From DASVHS01 sp036001325 (GTDB lineage Bacteria > Acidobacteriota > Thermoanaerobaculia > Gp7-AA8): a stretch of 11,411 bases of DNA. Location of the stretch: positions 1 to 11,411 of the forward strand of contig DASYUK010000108.1 of the NCBI GenBank assembly GCA_036001325.1, given 5' to 3'. The notes beneath the pieces are model-generated. The model worked only from the letters and a program-made list of their open reading frames with translations, did no database searches and was not told the origin of the DNA. Made by a program: the position numbers and the translations under genes. Shown piece after piece: positions 1-6,656 of the stretch (the first letter of the stretch is position 1; each line of letters begins with the position of its first letter).

Positions 1-1
1 A

Positions 2-709
2 GTTCTCGGCACAGGGATGTCGGCCACTCTTGGCTCTGATGGCCATTTCACTTTTATCGGTGTGCCTGACGAGGGAGAGCTTTCGTTCCGCAGGGCCGAC
101 GGCATCGACACGCGTCTGCGCGTTTCGAATTCATCGAAGCCGCTCGTCATCGATCTTTCCGGCAACACCTCGCGACGCCGCGGTGTCTCGCCGAAAGATC
201 CTGGCCCCGCGCAGCAGTACGAAGGCGTGATCCGCGAAGTGTCGTCGGATTCGCTCACCGTGTTCGACTCGCATCACAACGAGGTGAAGATCGCACTCAC
301 CTCGATGACTCTCATCCGCGACGGCAACAAGAACCTCACAGCCGCGGACCTGCACGTCGACGACCAGGTGCACGTGAAAGCGCTCGTGATCAACGACGTA
401 CTCACGGCTACGCAGGTGATCGTTCAGCAGCAGGAAGGCGATGACGACGACGATGACAACGGCGGCACGACGATGACCGCGAACGGTCTCGTGACGGCGA
501 CCGCCGGCACGACGCTCACCGTCCTGAGCCAGCCCAAAGGCGAAGTCGCCGTGCAGACTGATACGGACACGATCATCAGGAAGCAAGGACAGCGCATCAC
601 CGTCGCCGAAATCAAAGCCGGCGATGAAGTGAACTGTCTCGGCACGCGCGTCGACGACCACACGCTGAAGGCGCGGCAGATTGAAGTGCGAGGGAGCAGC
701 AAGAAGTGA
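2..709 (+). CDS. DUF5666 tandem-repeat protein, 5' end outside window
   Basis: The reading frame is open from the first complete codon, so the gene begins upstream; an ATG at 17 is available but lies inside what looks like a conserved domain. The visible part starts with a carboxypeptidase-regulatory-like beta segment (DGHFTFIGVP). Two repeats of about 65 residues follow, each with the DUF5666 pattern: a G-x-V/I opening, a T-L-T-V strand, a T-x-I-R strand, a central G-D-x-V and a closing Q-I/V-x-V. An Asp-rich linker (GDDDDDDNGG, coded near 438-464) separates the repeats. DUF5666 proteins are small beta-barrel proteins, usually exported, with no known biochemical role. No membrane segment is visible and any signal peptide would lie outside the window. 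The stop is 22 bases from the stop of the convergent protease gene and no terminator hairpin is seen there. Confidence 0.75.
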   Translation, partial: VLGTGMSATLGSDGHFTFIGVPDEGELSFRRADGIDTRLRVSNSSKPLVIDLSGNTSRRRGVSPKDPGPAQQYEGVIREVSSDSLTVFDSHHNEVKIALTSMTLIRDGNKNLTAADLHVDDQVHVKALVINDVLTATQVIVQQQEGDDDDDDNGGTTMTANGLVTATAGTTLTVLSQPKGEVAVQTDTDTIIRKQGQRITVAEIKAGDEVNCLGTRVDDHTLKARQIEVRGSSKK

Positions 710-731
710 CTTCGTGACCTACGACCCAATT

Positions 732-1637
732 TCAGCGGGTCGCTCGCTCGAGGATCAGCCGGTGGTGCGGGTAGTCGAACGTCACGCGAAACCGTGACAG
801 CACTTCGGCGCCGATCTGCCGGCTGACTTCCTCACTCGCGGCGCAGCACGCCGATTGTGTGCTGCCGATCGTGTAACGCCCGAGCTTGAACCATTCGTTC
901 GGGCCGAGGACTCCTGCGAGCGAGCGACCGAGGCCGGCGCCGGTGTTGACTTTGCGCAACGGCCCTTTCGAGTCGCGGATGATCGGATGGTTCACGGCGT
1001 CCTGTGAGCCGGAATCGATCAGAAAATTGTCGATGACTGCTGGTCGTCCCGTGACCTTGATCGTTCCCTCGACGAAGCTCCAGCCGCCGCTGATCGCCAG
1101 CGGAAGCGTTTCGCCGGTGCCGTCGTAGCGGAACACGGCTGGATGAGCGATCGTCATTTTCTTACTGTTGTAATCGATGACCACGACCGAATGACAGAGG
1201 AGATCGAAACCGAGGATTCCATCCACCGCTCTGCCCCACGTCGGCGTCAGGCCGGCCAGGTTGGCGATGCGCGCGTCGATGCGCTCGATATTCACCGTAT
1301 CCACAGAAACGGTCACGTTTCGCGCCACTGTGACCGGAATGGAGCCCAGGCCCGTCCCGCTGATGATCGCGCGCTCCGTCGCATGGAGGCCGACGCGTTT
1401 CGCCGCGGTCTCGCCGATCACAGTTCGCGCCGCACCGCTGTCGATGACGAACCAGAGCGGTTCGGGACGTCCATTCACGCGGGCGCGGACGAAGACGCCG
1501 TTGCGCGTCCGCTCGAATGGAACGGTCACGACATGTGCGGAGCCGGGGAACAGCACGCGCGAGCGGCAGCGAACCTCATCACGCGCGATGAGCGGCGATG
1601 CGATCAGCAGCGCGACAGCAGCGATGCGCAGATGCAT
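732..1637 (-). CDS. Exported retropepsin-like aspartyl protease
   Basis: The 301-residue product carries two DSG motifs, F-V-I-D-S-G at Asp66 and L-I-D-S-G at Asp208, each followed by hydrophobic strands. The hydrophobic-hydrophobic-Gly motifs that close each lobe are also recognisable (GILGFDLL near 140-147, GVLGPNEWF near 244). This is the layout of a single-chain bilobal aspartic protease of the bacterial retropepsin-like/gag-asp families, where one Asp from each lobe forms the active site. A signal peptide is evident (MHLRIAAVALLIASPLIA, cleavage near residue 18), so the protein should act in the periplasm or at the envelope. An in-frame ATG at 1712 exists, but starting there would bury the signal peptide behind 25 hydrophilic residues and run into the divergent gene, so 1637 is chosen. 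No Shine-Dalgarno motif precedes it. The substrate is unknown. Confidence 0.82.
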   Translation of the reverse strand: MHLRIAAVALLIASPLIARDEVRCRSRVLFPGSAHVVTVPFERTRNGVFVRARVNGRPEPLWFVIDSGAARTVIGETAAKRVGLHATERAIISGTGLGSIPVTVARNVTVSVDTVNIERIDARIANLAGLTPTWGRAVDGILGFDLLCHSVVVIDYNSKKMTIAHPAVFRYDGTGETLPLAISGGWSFVEGTIKVTGRPAVIDNFLIDSGSQDAVNHPIIRDSKGPLRKVNTGAGLGRSLAGVLGPNEWFKLGRYTIGSTQSACCAASEEVSRQIGAEVLSRFRVTFDYPHHRLILERATR

Positions 1638-1654
1638 TCGAACAGAGGAGTGCC

Positions 1655-1660
1655 ATTGTA
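1655..1660 (-). promoter_or_regulatory. Candidate -10 element for the protease gene
   Basis: TACAAT on the minus strand lies 17 bases upstream of the protease ATG, predicting a leader of about ten bases. No good -35 element is seen at the usual distance. Copies of the same hexamer sit upstream of two other minus-strand genes in this window (8443-8448 and 9505-9510), which supports the call weakly. Confidence 0.35.
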
Positions 1661-1664
1661 GACT
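1659..1664 (+). promoter_or_regulatory. Candidate -10 element for the amidohydrolase gene
   Basis: TAGACT ends six bases before the GTG start at 1671, so transcription would begin at or next to the start codon, giving a leaderless message. This agrees with the lack of a Shine-Dalgarno motif and with the in-frame stop (TAG, 1659-1661) that forbids an earlier start. The hexamer overlaps the opposing minus-strand -10 candidate by two bases, so the two promoters could not be occupied together. An identical TAGACT precedes the GYD gene. Confidence 0.3.
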
Positions 1665-1670
1665 CGTTCG

Positions 1671-2909
1671 GTGCATTCCGCGCTGCTGATCGCCACGCTC
1701 GCGATCACTCACGTCACCGTCATCGATGTGGCGAGCGGCACTCTGCGACGCGACGCCATTGTCGTCGTCCGCGGCGATCGCATCGAATCAAGCGGAAGCG
1801 CGGTACCGAAAGACGCGCAGATCGTCGATGGTCACGGCAAGTTCCTCATCCCGGGCCTCTGGGACATGCATGTGCATCTCAGTTGGACGAAAGAGAGCGC
1901 GCTGATGCTGCTCGTCGCGAACGGCGTCACCGGCGTTCGCGACCTCGGCGGGAAGTTGAGCGAGCTGGATGAGTGGCGGACGAAGATCGCGGCCGGGCTC
2001 ATCATCGGGCCGCGGATTTTTCGCGCCGGTCCGATTCTCAACGGTCAGAAGTTCAATCAGTTTCAGATGGTGCCCGGAAACGCTGACGAGACGCGCGGTG
2101 TCGTTCGCGCGCTGAAGGAAGTCGGCGTCGATTTCATCAAAGTGCACCGGCGTATGCTGCGCGATTCGTACTTTGCAGCGATCGATGAGGCGAAGAAACA
2201 GGGCTTGCCGCTCGTTGGACACATTCCGATGACGGTGACGCCGGAGGAAGCATCCGACGCGGGGCAGGCGACGATCGAACATGTCGCCACGTTGTTCGAA
2301 GGGACATTTTCAGCAGCGCTGAACGGCCGAAAACTTCCTGACGCGATGCGAGAGTGGCGCGCGGAGAAGGCGGATGCGCTCTTCGCTCGCTTCGTGAAGA
2401 ATCACACGATCGTCGATCCCACTCTCTTCGCCTATCGACCCGATGCCGACGCGCCTGATCCGCGAAGTCGCTTCGTGGCTCTCTCGTTCCGGAAGATAGC
2501 CGCGAGCCAGCCGAAGCCCTCGGCTGAGGAGATCGAGGAGTCGAAGGTCGTGTACGCAGAATTCAAGGAAGTGGTTCGCCAGATGAATCGCGACGGTGTG
2601 ACGCTCCTGGCCGGCACCGACATCGCGGCCGCGCGCATTCCCGGCTTCACGCTTCATGACGAGCTGGCGGCACTGGTCGAATGCGGGCTCACTCCGCTGC
2701 AGGCGTTGCAGGCGGCGACGATCACGCCGAGGCGAGTGCTGAACCAACCAGATGATCTGGCCGATCTCGTTCTGCTCGACGCCGATCCGCTTAAAGACAT
2801 TCGCAACACGCAGCGGATCGTCGCGGTGATCGCTCGCGGGAGGCTGTTCCGGCGCGGCGATCTGGATGCGCTTCTCGGTCGGGTCGAGAAGAAGGCAGCG
2901 CAGGAGTAG
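1671..2909 (+). CDS. Amidohydrolase family protein (imidazolonepropionase-like, COG1228 type)
   Basis: This 412-residue protein has the complete metal centre of the amidohydrolase superfamily: H67-x-H69 in the LWDMHVHL strand, Lys157 (F-I-K-V, the probable carboxylated bridging lysine), His184 (V-G-H-I), His204 (I-E-H-V) and Asp317 (A-G-T-D). The N-terminal beta-sandwich (residues 12-60, ending D-G-x-G-K-F-L-I-P-G-L) and its C-terminal completion (LADLVLLDADPL) are present, so the enzyme looks intact. It should hydrolyse a C-N bond; relatives include Xaa-Pro dipeptidases and other peptidases, but the substrate cannot be read from sequence. The GTG start is fixed by an upstream in-frame stop at 1659-1661. 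Most relatives carry a full signal peptide; here only about eleven hydrophobic residues precede the first strand, so the cell location is uncertain. It is divergent from the exported protease. Confidence 0.88.
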   Translation: MHSALLIATLAITHVTVIDVASGTLRRDAIVVVRGDRIESSGSAVPKDAQIVDGHGKFLIPGLWDMHVHLSWTKESALMLLVANGVTGVRDLGGKLSELDEWRTKIAAGLIIGPRIFRAGPILNGQKFNQFQMVPGNADETRGVVRALKEVGVDFIKVHRRMLRDSYFAAIDEAKKQGLPLVGHIPMTVTPEEASDAGQATIEHVATLFEGTFSAALNGRKLPDAMREWRAEKADALFARFVKNHTIVDPTLFAYRPDADAPDPRSRFVALSFRKIAASQPKPSAEEIEESKVVYAEFKEVVRQMNRDGVTLLAGTDIAAARIPGFTLHDELAALVECGLTPLQALQAATITPRRVLNQPDDLADLVLLDADPLKDIRNTQRIVAVIARGRLFRRGDLDALLGRVEKKAAQE

Positions 2910-2911
2910 TT

Positions 2912-2954
2912 CCTTCTCCCCGCGGGAGAAGGTGGCCGTAGGCCGGATGAGGGG
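2912..2954 (+). repeat. REP-like palindromic unit, left copy
   Basis: This unit begins two bases after the amidohydrolase stop. It holds a perfect hairpin with 9-bp arms (2912-2920 and 2924-2932, loop CGC), then a smaller hairpin with GGCC arms (2934-2937 and 2941-2944, loop GTA), then GATGAGGGG. The same design in inverted orientation forms the right copy. The pattern (CCCTCTCCC-type hairpin followed by a GGTGAGGGG-type tail) resembles interspersed intergenic repeats seen in many GC-rich bacteria. There is no T run after the hairpin, so it is not a classical intrinsic terminator. Confidence 0.8.
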
Positions 2955-2977
2955 CGTGATTCTCGCGAGGATGCATG

Positions 2978-3022
2978 CCCCTCACCCGGCGCTGCGCGCC
3001 ACCCTCTCCCGGTGGGAGAGGG
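2978..3022 (-). repeat. REP-like palindromic unit, right inverted copy
   Basis: Read on the minus strand this repeats the left unit: a hairpin with perfect 9-bp arms (3014-3022 and 3002-3010, 3-base loop), a small hairpin with 5-bp arms (2996-3000 and 2988-2992), then GGTGAGGGG. It ends two bases before the kinase stop codon. The stem bases differ from the left copy in compensated pairs (CTTCT/AGAAG against CTCTC/GAGAG), so the fold is conserved rather than the exact bases. The pair forms a BIME-like element between two convergent genes and may protect both 3' ends or help end transcription. Confidence 0.8.
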
Positions 3023-3024
3023 AA

Positions 3025-5169
3025 TTAGGTGAGCGAGCGCATCGCGCGAAGCTCGTCCGCGGCCGCGTGCGCATCTGCCATCCGCTGATCGCGACTGCGC
3101 GCGAGCAGCTTCATGACGAATTGATCGAGCTCCGGCGGGACCTTCGGATTCTTCTGCGACGGCCGATCGGCTTCGCGATGAAGTCGCATCGTCACCGCTT
3201 CCGCGCGGTCGTTGCTAATGAACGGCAACTCGCCGGTCAGCAGTTGATACAGCATGATCCCCGCGGAGTAGATGTCGGTGCGCGGATCGAGCTTCTGACC
3301 GAGAAGCTGCTCCGGACTCATGTACGCCGGCGTGCCGATGATCGACTGCGTCTGCGTTCCGACGTCGGGCGACACGGGATCGAGACCTTGCGCGATACCG
3401 AAGTCGAGGATCTTCAGGCGGCCGCCGCCAAGGACGAAGACGTTGTCGGGTTTGATGTCACGATGGACGACGCCGAGGTCGTGCGCGGCCGCGAGGCCAT
3501 CGAAGAATTCGGTTGCGAGACGCACGGCCACCGGCACGGGGAACGCGCCGCGTGAGCGGATCTCGCGCGCGAGGTCCGTTCCCTGCAGAAACTCCATCGT
3601 CACGAACTTCAGCGGTCCCGCTTCCCAGAAATCGAAGATGCGCACGACGTTCGGATGCGAGATCTTGCGCGCCAGTCGAATCTCGCGCTTGAAGTGCTCG
3701 AGCATCTTGCGATCGCCGGTGAGGGAATCCTTCATCACCTTGACGACGACGTCCTCCTCGAGCCGATCGTCGCGCGCCTTGAACACTTTTCCCATGCCGC
3801 CCTCGCCGAGATCGGCGAGCAGGCGGAAGCGGCCGAGGATCGAGACGCCGGGTGCGAGCTGATCGTAGGTGACGCTCGGATACGACTCGGTGCCGACGAC
3901 GCTGACATCAGAGAGCGTCAGTCGCGAGGCGACGTCGGTCATCTGAATCGATTCGCCGAGGACTTTCTGCAGCTTCGTGAGCAACACCTCGACATTGACA
4001 GGCTTGGCCAGAAAATCGGCGGCGCCGAGGAGCAGGCCTTTGTTCATCGAGAGCGCATCGGCGCGCGAGGAGATGAAGATGAACGGGACACGCGCGTGCC
4101 CTTCGCGCTTCAACGCGTCGAGCAATCCGAAGCCGTCCAGTCCTGGCAGAACGGTTTCGCTGATGATCAGCGAGGGCGGATTGCGGCGGATCGATTCAAG
4201 CGCGGCACGGCCGTCGGCCGCGGTGTCCGTTTCATATCCTTCGTTTGCGAGCCGGAGCGCGAGAACATTTCGCGAAGCGGCATCGCCATCCACGACGAGC
4301 ACACGTCCTCGGCGCGACGCAGCGGCGACGCCACCGCCCGCGGCGGCGATGATCGCTTCCGCCGCGGCGGGATGAATCTCGCCGGCGCCAGCCATGCGGC
4401 GCAGGGAGACGATCGGGCTGCGCGCTTTATCCTCGAGCAGCAGCGCGTATTCGGCAGCCGCTTCGACGATATCGAACGGGGTGGGTGGGCGGTCGGGGGA
4501 CGATGCCGCGTCGATCGAGAAGGGCGCGCCGATGCCGGACACGAATTCGCTGAGGAGCGACCGATGAACGTCGCGATCGCGTTTGTCCGACCCTGACAGC
4601 GCCGCGGGCACATCGAAGAGCGCCGCGGCGATGCGCACCGCAGCGGTGTCGGCGGCGACGAATCCGAGTGCGGCAGCAGCCTTCTCCGACCACTGCAGGA
4701 TGCGCGCACTTCGCTCGCGCGGTGTTCCGCGCGCGGAGGAGAGAACGCCGGCAGTCGAGAGGATCGCGCGAACGGCGAAGTCGAACGCTTCGCGCGGCGG
4801 AATGATGGCCTCCTCGAGCAGCGGCGCAAGACCGCGGAAAGCGCGGATCTCCGCGCGCGGCGCACGCTTACGAAACTCTTCGCGCAACTGCTCGCCGAGC
4901 AGCGGCACGACGGCGAAGATCAACTCCGGCGCGCCGTTCTCCAGAAGCACGTTCGCGCTTTCCGGCGAATTGGCCACCAGCACGTCGAGTCCTTCGCTCT
5001 CGAGAATCGAAAGATACGGACCGGCGATCGCCGGCGGCGGCGCGTACAGCAATACTTGTCTCCGCGCCGGTCTGCTGATTGTTTTGGGATCGAGCTTTTC
5101 GGTCGGCTTGTTTTGCGCTTCCGACGGCGTGCTCGTCATGCCGCTGAGGCGGTCCTTGCGATCGGCCAT
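3025..5169 (-). CDS. Receiver/pseudo-HD-GYP/Ser-Thr protein kinase fusion
   Basis: This 714-residue soluble protein has four parts. Residues about 37-115 look like a receiver fold without a phospho-acceptor. Residues about 125-285 look like a degenerate HD-GYP domain, with F185-D186 where HD is expected. Residues 289-407 are a clear receiver with D294 and D296, switch Ser367/368 and Lys389, but Glu338 replaces the phospho-accepting Asp. The rest is a Hanks-type kinase with all main motifs: glycine loop G-E-G-G-M-G, Lys477 (V-V-V-K), H-R-D-I-K-P-D-N with catalytic Asp571, DFG, a GTPAYMSPE activation segment and T-D-I-Y-S-A-G. It should phosphorylate Ser/Thr on unknown partners in the cytoplasm; no membrane segment is seen. 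The ATG shares one base with the TGA of the upstream HD-GYP gene, which supports this start and translational coupling. A second ATG ten codons later is possible. Confidence 0.92.
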   Translation of the reverse strand: MADRKDRLSGMTSTPSEAQNKPTEKLDPKTISRPARRQVLLYAPPPAIAGPYLSILESEGLDVLVANSPESANVLLENGAPELIFAVVPLLGEQLREEFRKRAPRAEIRAFRGLAPLLEEAIIPPREAFDFAVRAILSTAGVLSSARGTPRERSARILQWSEKAAAALGFVAADTAAVRIAAALFDVPAALSGSDKRDRDVHRSLLSEFVSGIGAPFSIDAASSPDRPPTPFDIVEAAAEYALLLEDKARSPIVSLRRMAGAGEIHPAAAEAIIAAAGGGVAAASRRGRVLVVDGDAASRNVLALRLANEGYETDTAADGRAALESIRRNPPSLIISETVLPGLDGFGLLDALKREGHARVPFIFISSRADALSMNKGLLLGAADFLAKPVNVEVLLTKLQKVLGESIQMTDVASRLTLSDVSVVGTESYPSVTYDQLAPGVSILGRFRLLADLGEGGMGKVFKARDDRLEEDVVVKVMKDSLTGDRKMLEHFKREIRLARKISHPNVVRIFDFWEAGPLKFVTMEFLQGTDLAREIRSRGAFPVPVAVRLATEFFDGLAAAHDLGVVHRDIKPDNVFVLGGGRLKILDFGIAQGLDPVSPDVGTQTQSIIGTPAYMSPEQLLGQKLDPRTDIYSAGIMLYQLLTGELPFISNDRAEAVTMRLHREADRPSQKNPKVPPELDQFVMKLLARSRDQRMADAHAAADELRAMRSLT

Positions 5170-6656
5170 CAGCTCGCGATCCCTGCGCTGCTGGCGATGA
5201 TGCTCGACGTCTGCAGTCCGTATTTCGCGGGGTCTTCGGTCGTCGCAATGGCGCGCTTGAATGAGCCGGCCAGCTCGCGCTCCATCAGATCGAGCGTGGC
5301 ACCCGGCTGTCCGTCGCGTCCGACGAGCGTCACGATCGGTCGCGTGGCGCGCTCACCGTCGCCGCCGCCGTAGACGACGACACCCATCTCTCCATTGTCG
5401 AGACGGACGAGCGTACCGACCGGATAGAGACCGAGCGCATTGACGAAGATCTTCAGAAGCGCCGGATCGAATCGCTTGCCCGACTCACGCAACATCGATG
5501 CGAGCGCCTCGTCGGGCAGATAGGCGTTCCGCCACGGCCGCTGTGTCGTCAGCGCATCGTACACATCGGCGATCGAGATGATCCGCGTGAAGAGATGCGG
5601 ACGCCGTCCCAGAGGCGGAAACCCTCCGCCGGAGTAATGACGATGATGCTCGAACGCGACGACGATCCGTGCGAGCGCCCCTTTGCTGAGCTTGCGGTCG
5701 TCCAGGAGAAATTCGACTGATTTGATGGGATGCTGCGTGACCATGCCACGCTCGTGTTCGTCGAGCGGCTCGGGTTTGTCGACGATCTGCTGCGGATATC
5801 CGCGCAGGCCGACATCGTAGAAGACAGCAGCCATGCCGAGGTCGAACAGCTCCACTTTGGAGAGTCCGATTTTTTCACCGAGGCTGATCGACAGGATGGC
5901 CACGTTGGCGGCATGATGCGGAGCGTAGGCCTCACCGCTTTTCACCGCGGCCGCGCCGATGAACGTGTGATCGTCCTCGACGCAGATGTCGACGAGCGCC
6001 TGCACCGTGCGGGCAATCTTTTTCATCAGGAACTGACGGCGGGTGGCGTTGAGGTGCTCATCGGAAAGCAGGCTGCGATAGAGCACGACCAGCTTCGAAT
6101 AGGTGAAGAAGGTGTAGCCGCGGCGCTCGAGGACGACGTCGGCATCGCTCTTCTTTCCGCCGCCGAGCGACTTGTTGATACGAAAGGGGAGACCGGAAGC
6201 TTTCAGAGCGGCGTCGAGGCGATCGTACTTGCGCTCCGCCGGCGGAGCGTAGACGAGGATCATCAGCAGCTTGTGGATCGCGTCGGTGCTGAGCGCGCCA
6301 TCGATGACAAAGCCGCCCATCCCGCGCTCCTCGAAGAAATCGAAGATCCCTCCGGCGAGCTCGTATTCGTCGGTCGACAACTTCAGCTTCGTAGAGTTGA
6401 CGAAGATCGCGCGGTCCTTGGCCTGAAACGAGATGCGGCCTTCCCGCGCCACCATCGCCGACGTCATCTCCATCATCACCTGCACCGGCCGCTGCAGCGC
6501 CTGATTGTCGATCGCGTGAATCTGCGCGGTCTTGAAGAGCTGGAAGAACGCGTACATCACCGCGTTCGGTCCCTTGTCGGCCTGTGCGGCGTCGCCGAGC
6601 GTCATCGCCAGCGCGTCGACGGTCATTTTCTGCGTCGGCTTGATCGTCTCGCTCAT
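5169..6656 (-). CDS. HD-GYP-type protein with altered active site
   Basis: This 495-residue protein has an N-terminal module (about 34-130), an HD-GYP domain (about 250-405) and a C-terminal extension opening with a P-V-G-T-L-V-R-L strand typical of such proteins. Conserved HD-GYP marks include an N-terminal H-H-A-A-N-V, Q-H-P-I-K, H337-H338, G-G-G-F-P (the GYP loop), and A-D-V-Y-D-A-L-T. The diagnostic HD pair is Y280-D281 (F-Y-D-V-G), so one metal ligand is lost, and the usual HHE is HHR. The family hydrolyses cyclic di-GMP; here activity is doubtful and a binding or regulatory role is equally likely. The start is the ATG that overlaps the HEAT gene stop as ATGA; the open frame extends to 7091, but that extension lies inside the HEAT gene and looks unlike protein. 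The gene is the middle member of a three-gene operon. Confidence 0.88.
   Translation of the reverse strand: MSETIKPTQKMTVDALAMTLGDAAQADKGPNAVMYAFFQLFKTAQIHAIDNQALQRPVQVMMEMTSAMVAREGRISFQAKDRAIFVNSTKLKLSTDEYELAGGIFDFFEERGMGGFVIDGALSTDAIHKLLMILVYAPPAERKYDRLDAALKASGLPFRINKSLGGGKKSDADVVLERRGYTFFTYSKLVVLYRSLLSDEHLNATRRQFLMKKIARTVQALVDICVEDDHTFIGAAAVKSGEAYAPHHAANVAILSISLGEKIGLSKVELFDLGMAAVFYDVGLRGYPQQIVDKPEPLDEHERGMVTQHPIKSVEFLLDDRKLSKGALARIVVAFEHHRHYSGGGFPPLGRRPHLFTRIISIADVYDALTTQRPWRNAYLPDEALASMLRESGKRFDPALLKIFVNALGLYPVGTLVRLDNGEMGVVVYGGGDGERATRPIVTLVGRDGQPGATLDLMERELAGSFKRAIATTEDPAKYGLQTSSIIASSAGIAS

Noticed and set aside
438..464. Simple-sequence repeat in the first gene
   Set aside because: The GAC/GAT run codes an Asp linker between two domains and is too short and mixed to be a true microsatellite.
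2912..3022. Classical intrinsic terminators between the amidohydrolase and the kinase
   Set aside because: The hairpins are strong but no T run follows on either strand; repeated unit structure fits a REP-like pair better.
3655..4596. A 313-codon open frame on the plus strand opposite the kinase gene
   Set aside because: It runs across the receiver and pseudo-HD-GYP coding region and has no recognisable domain.
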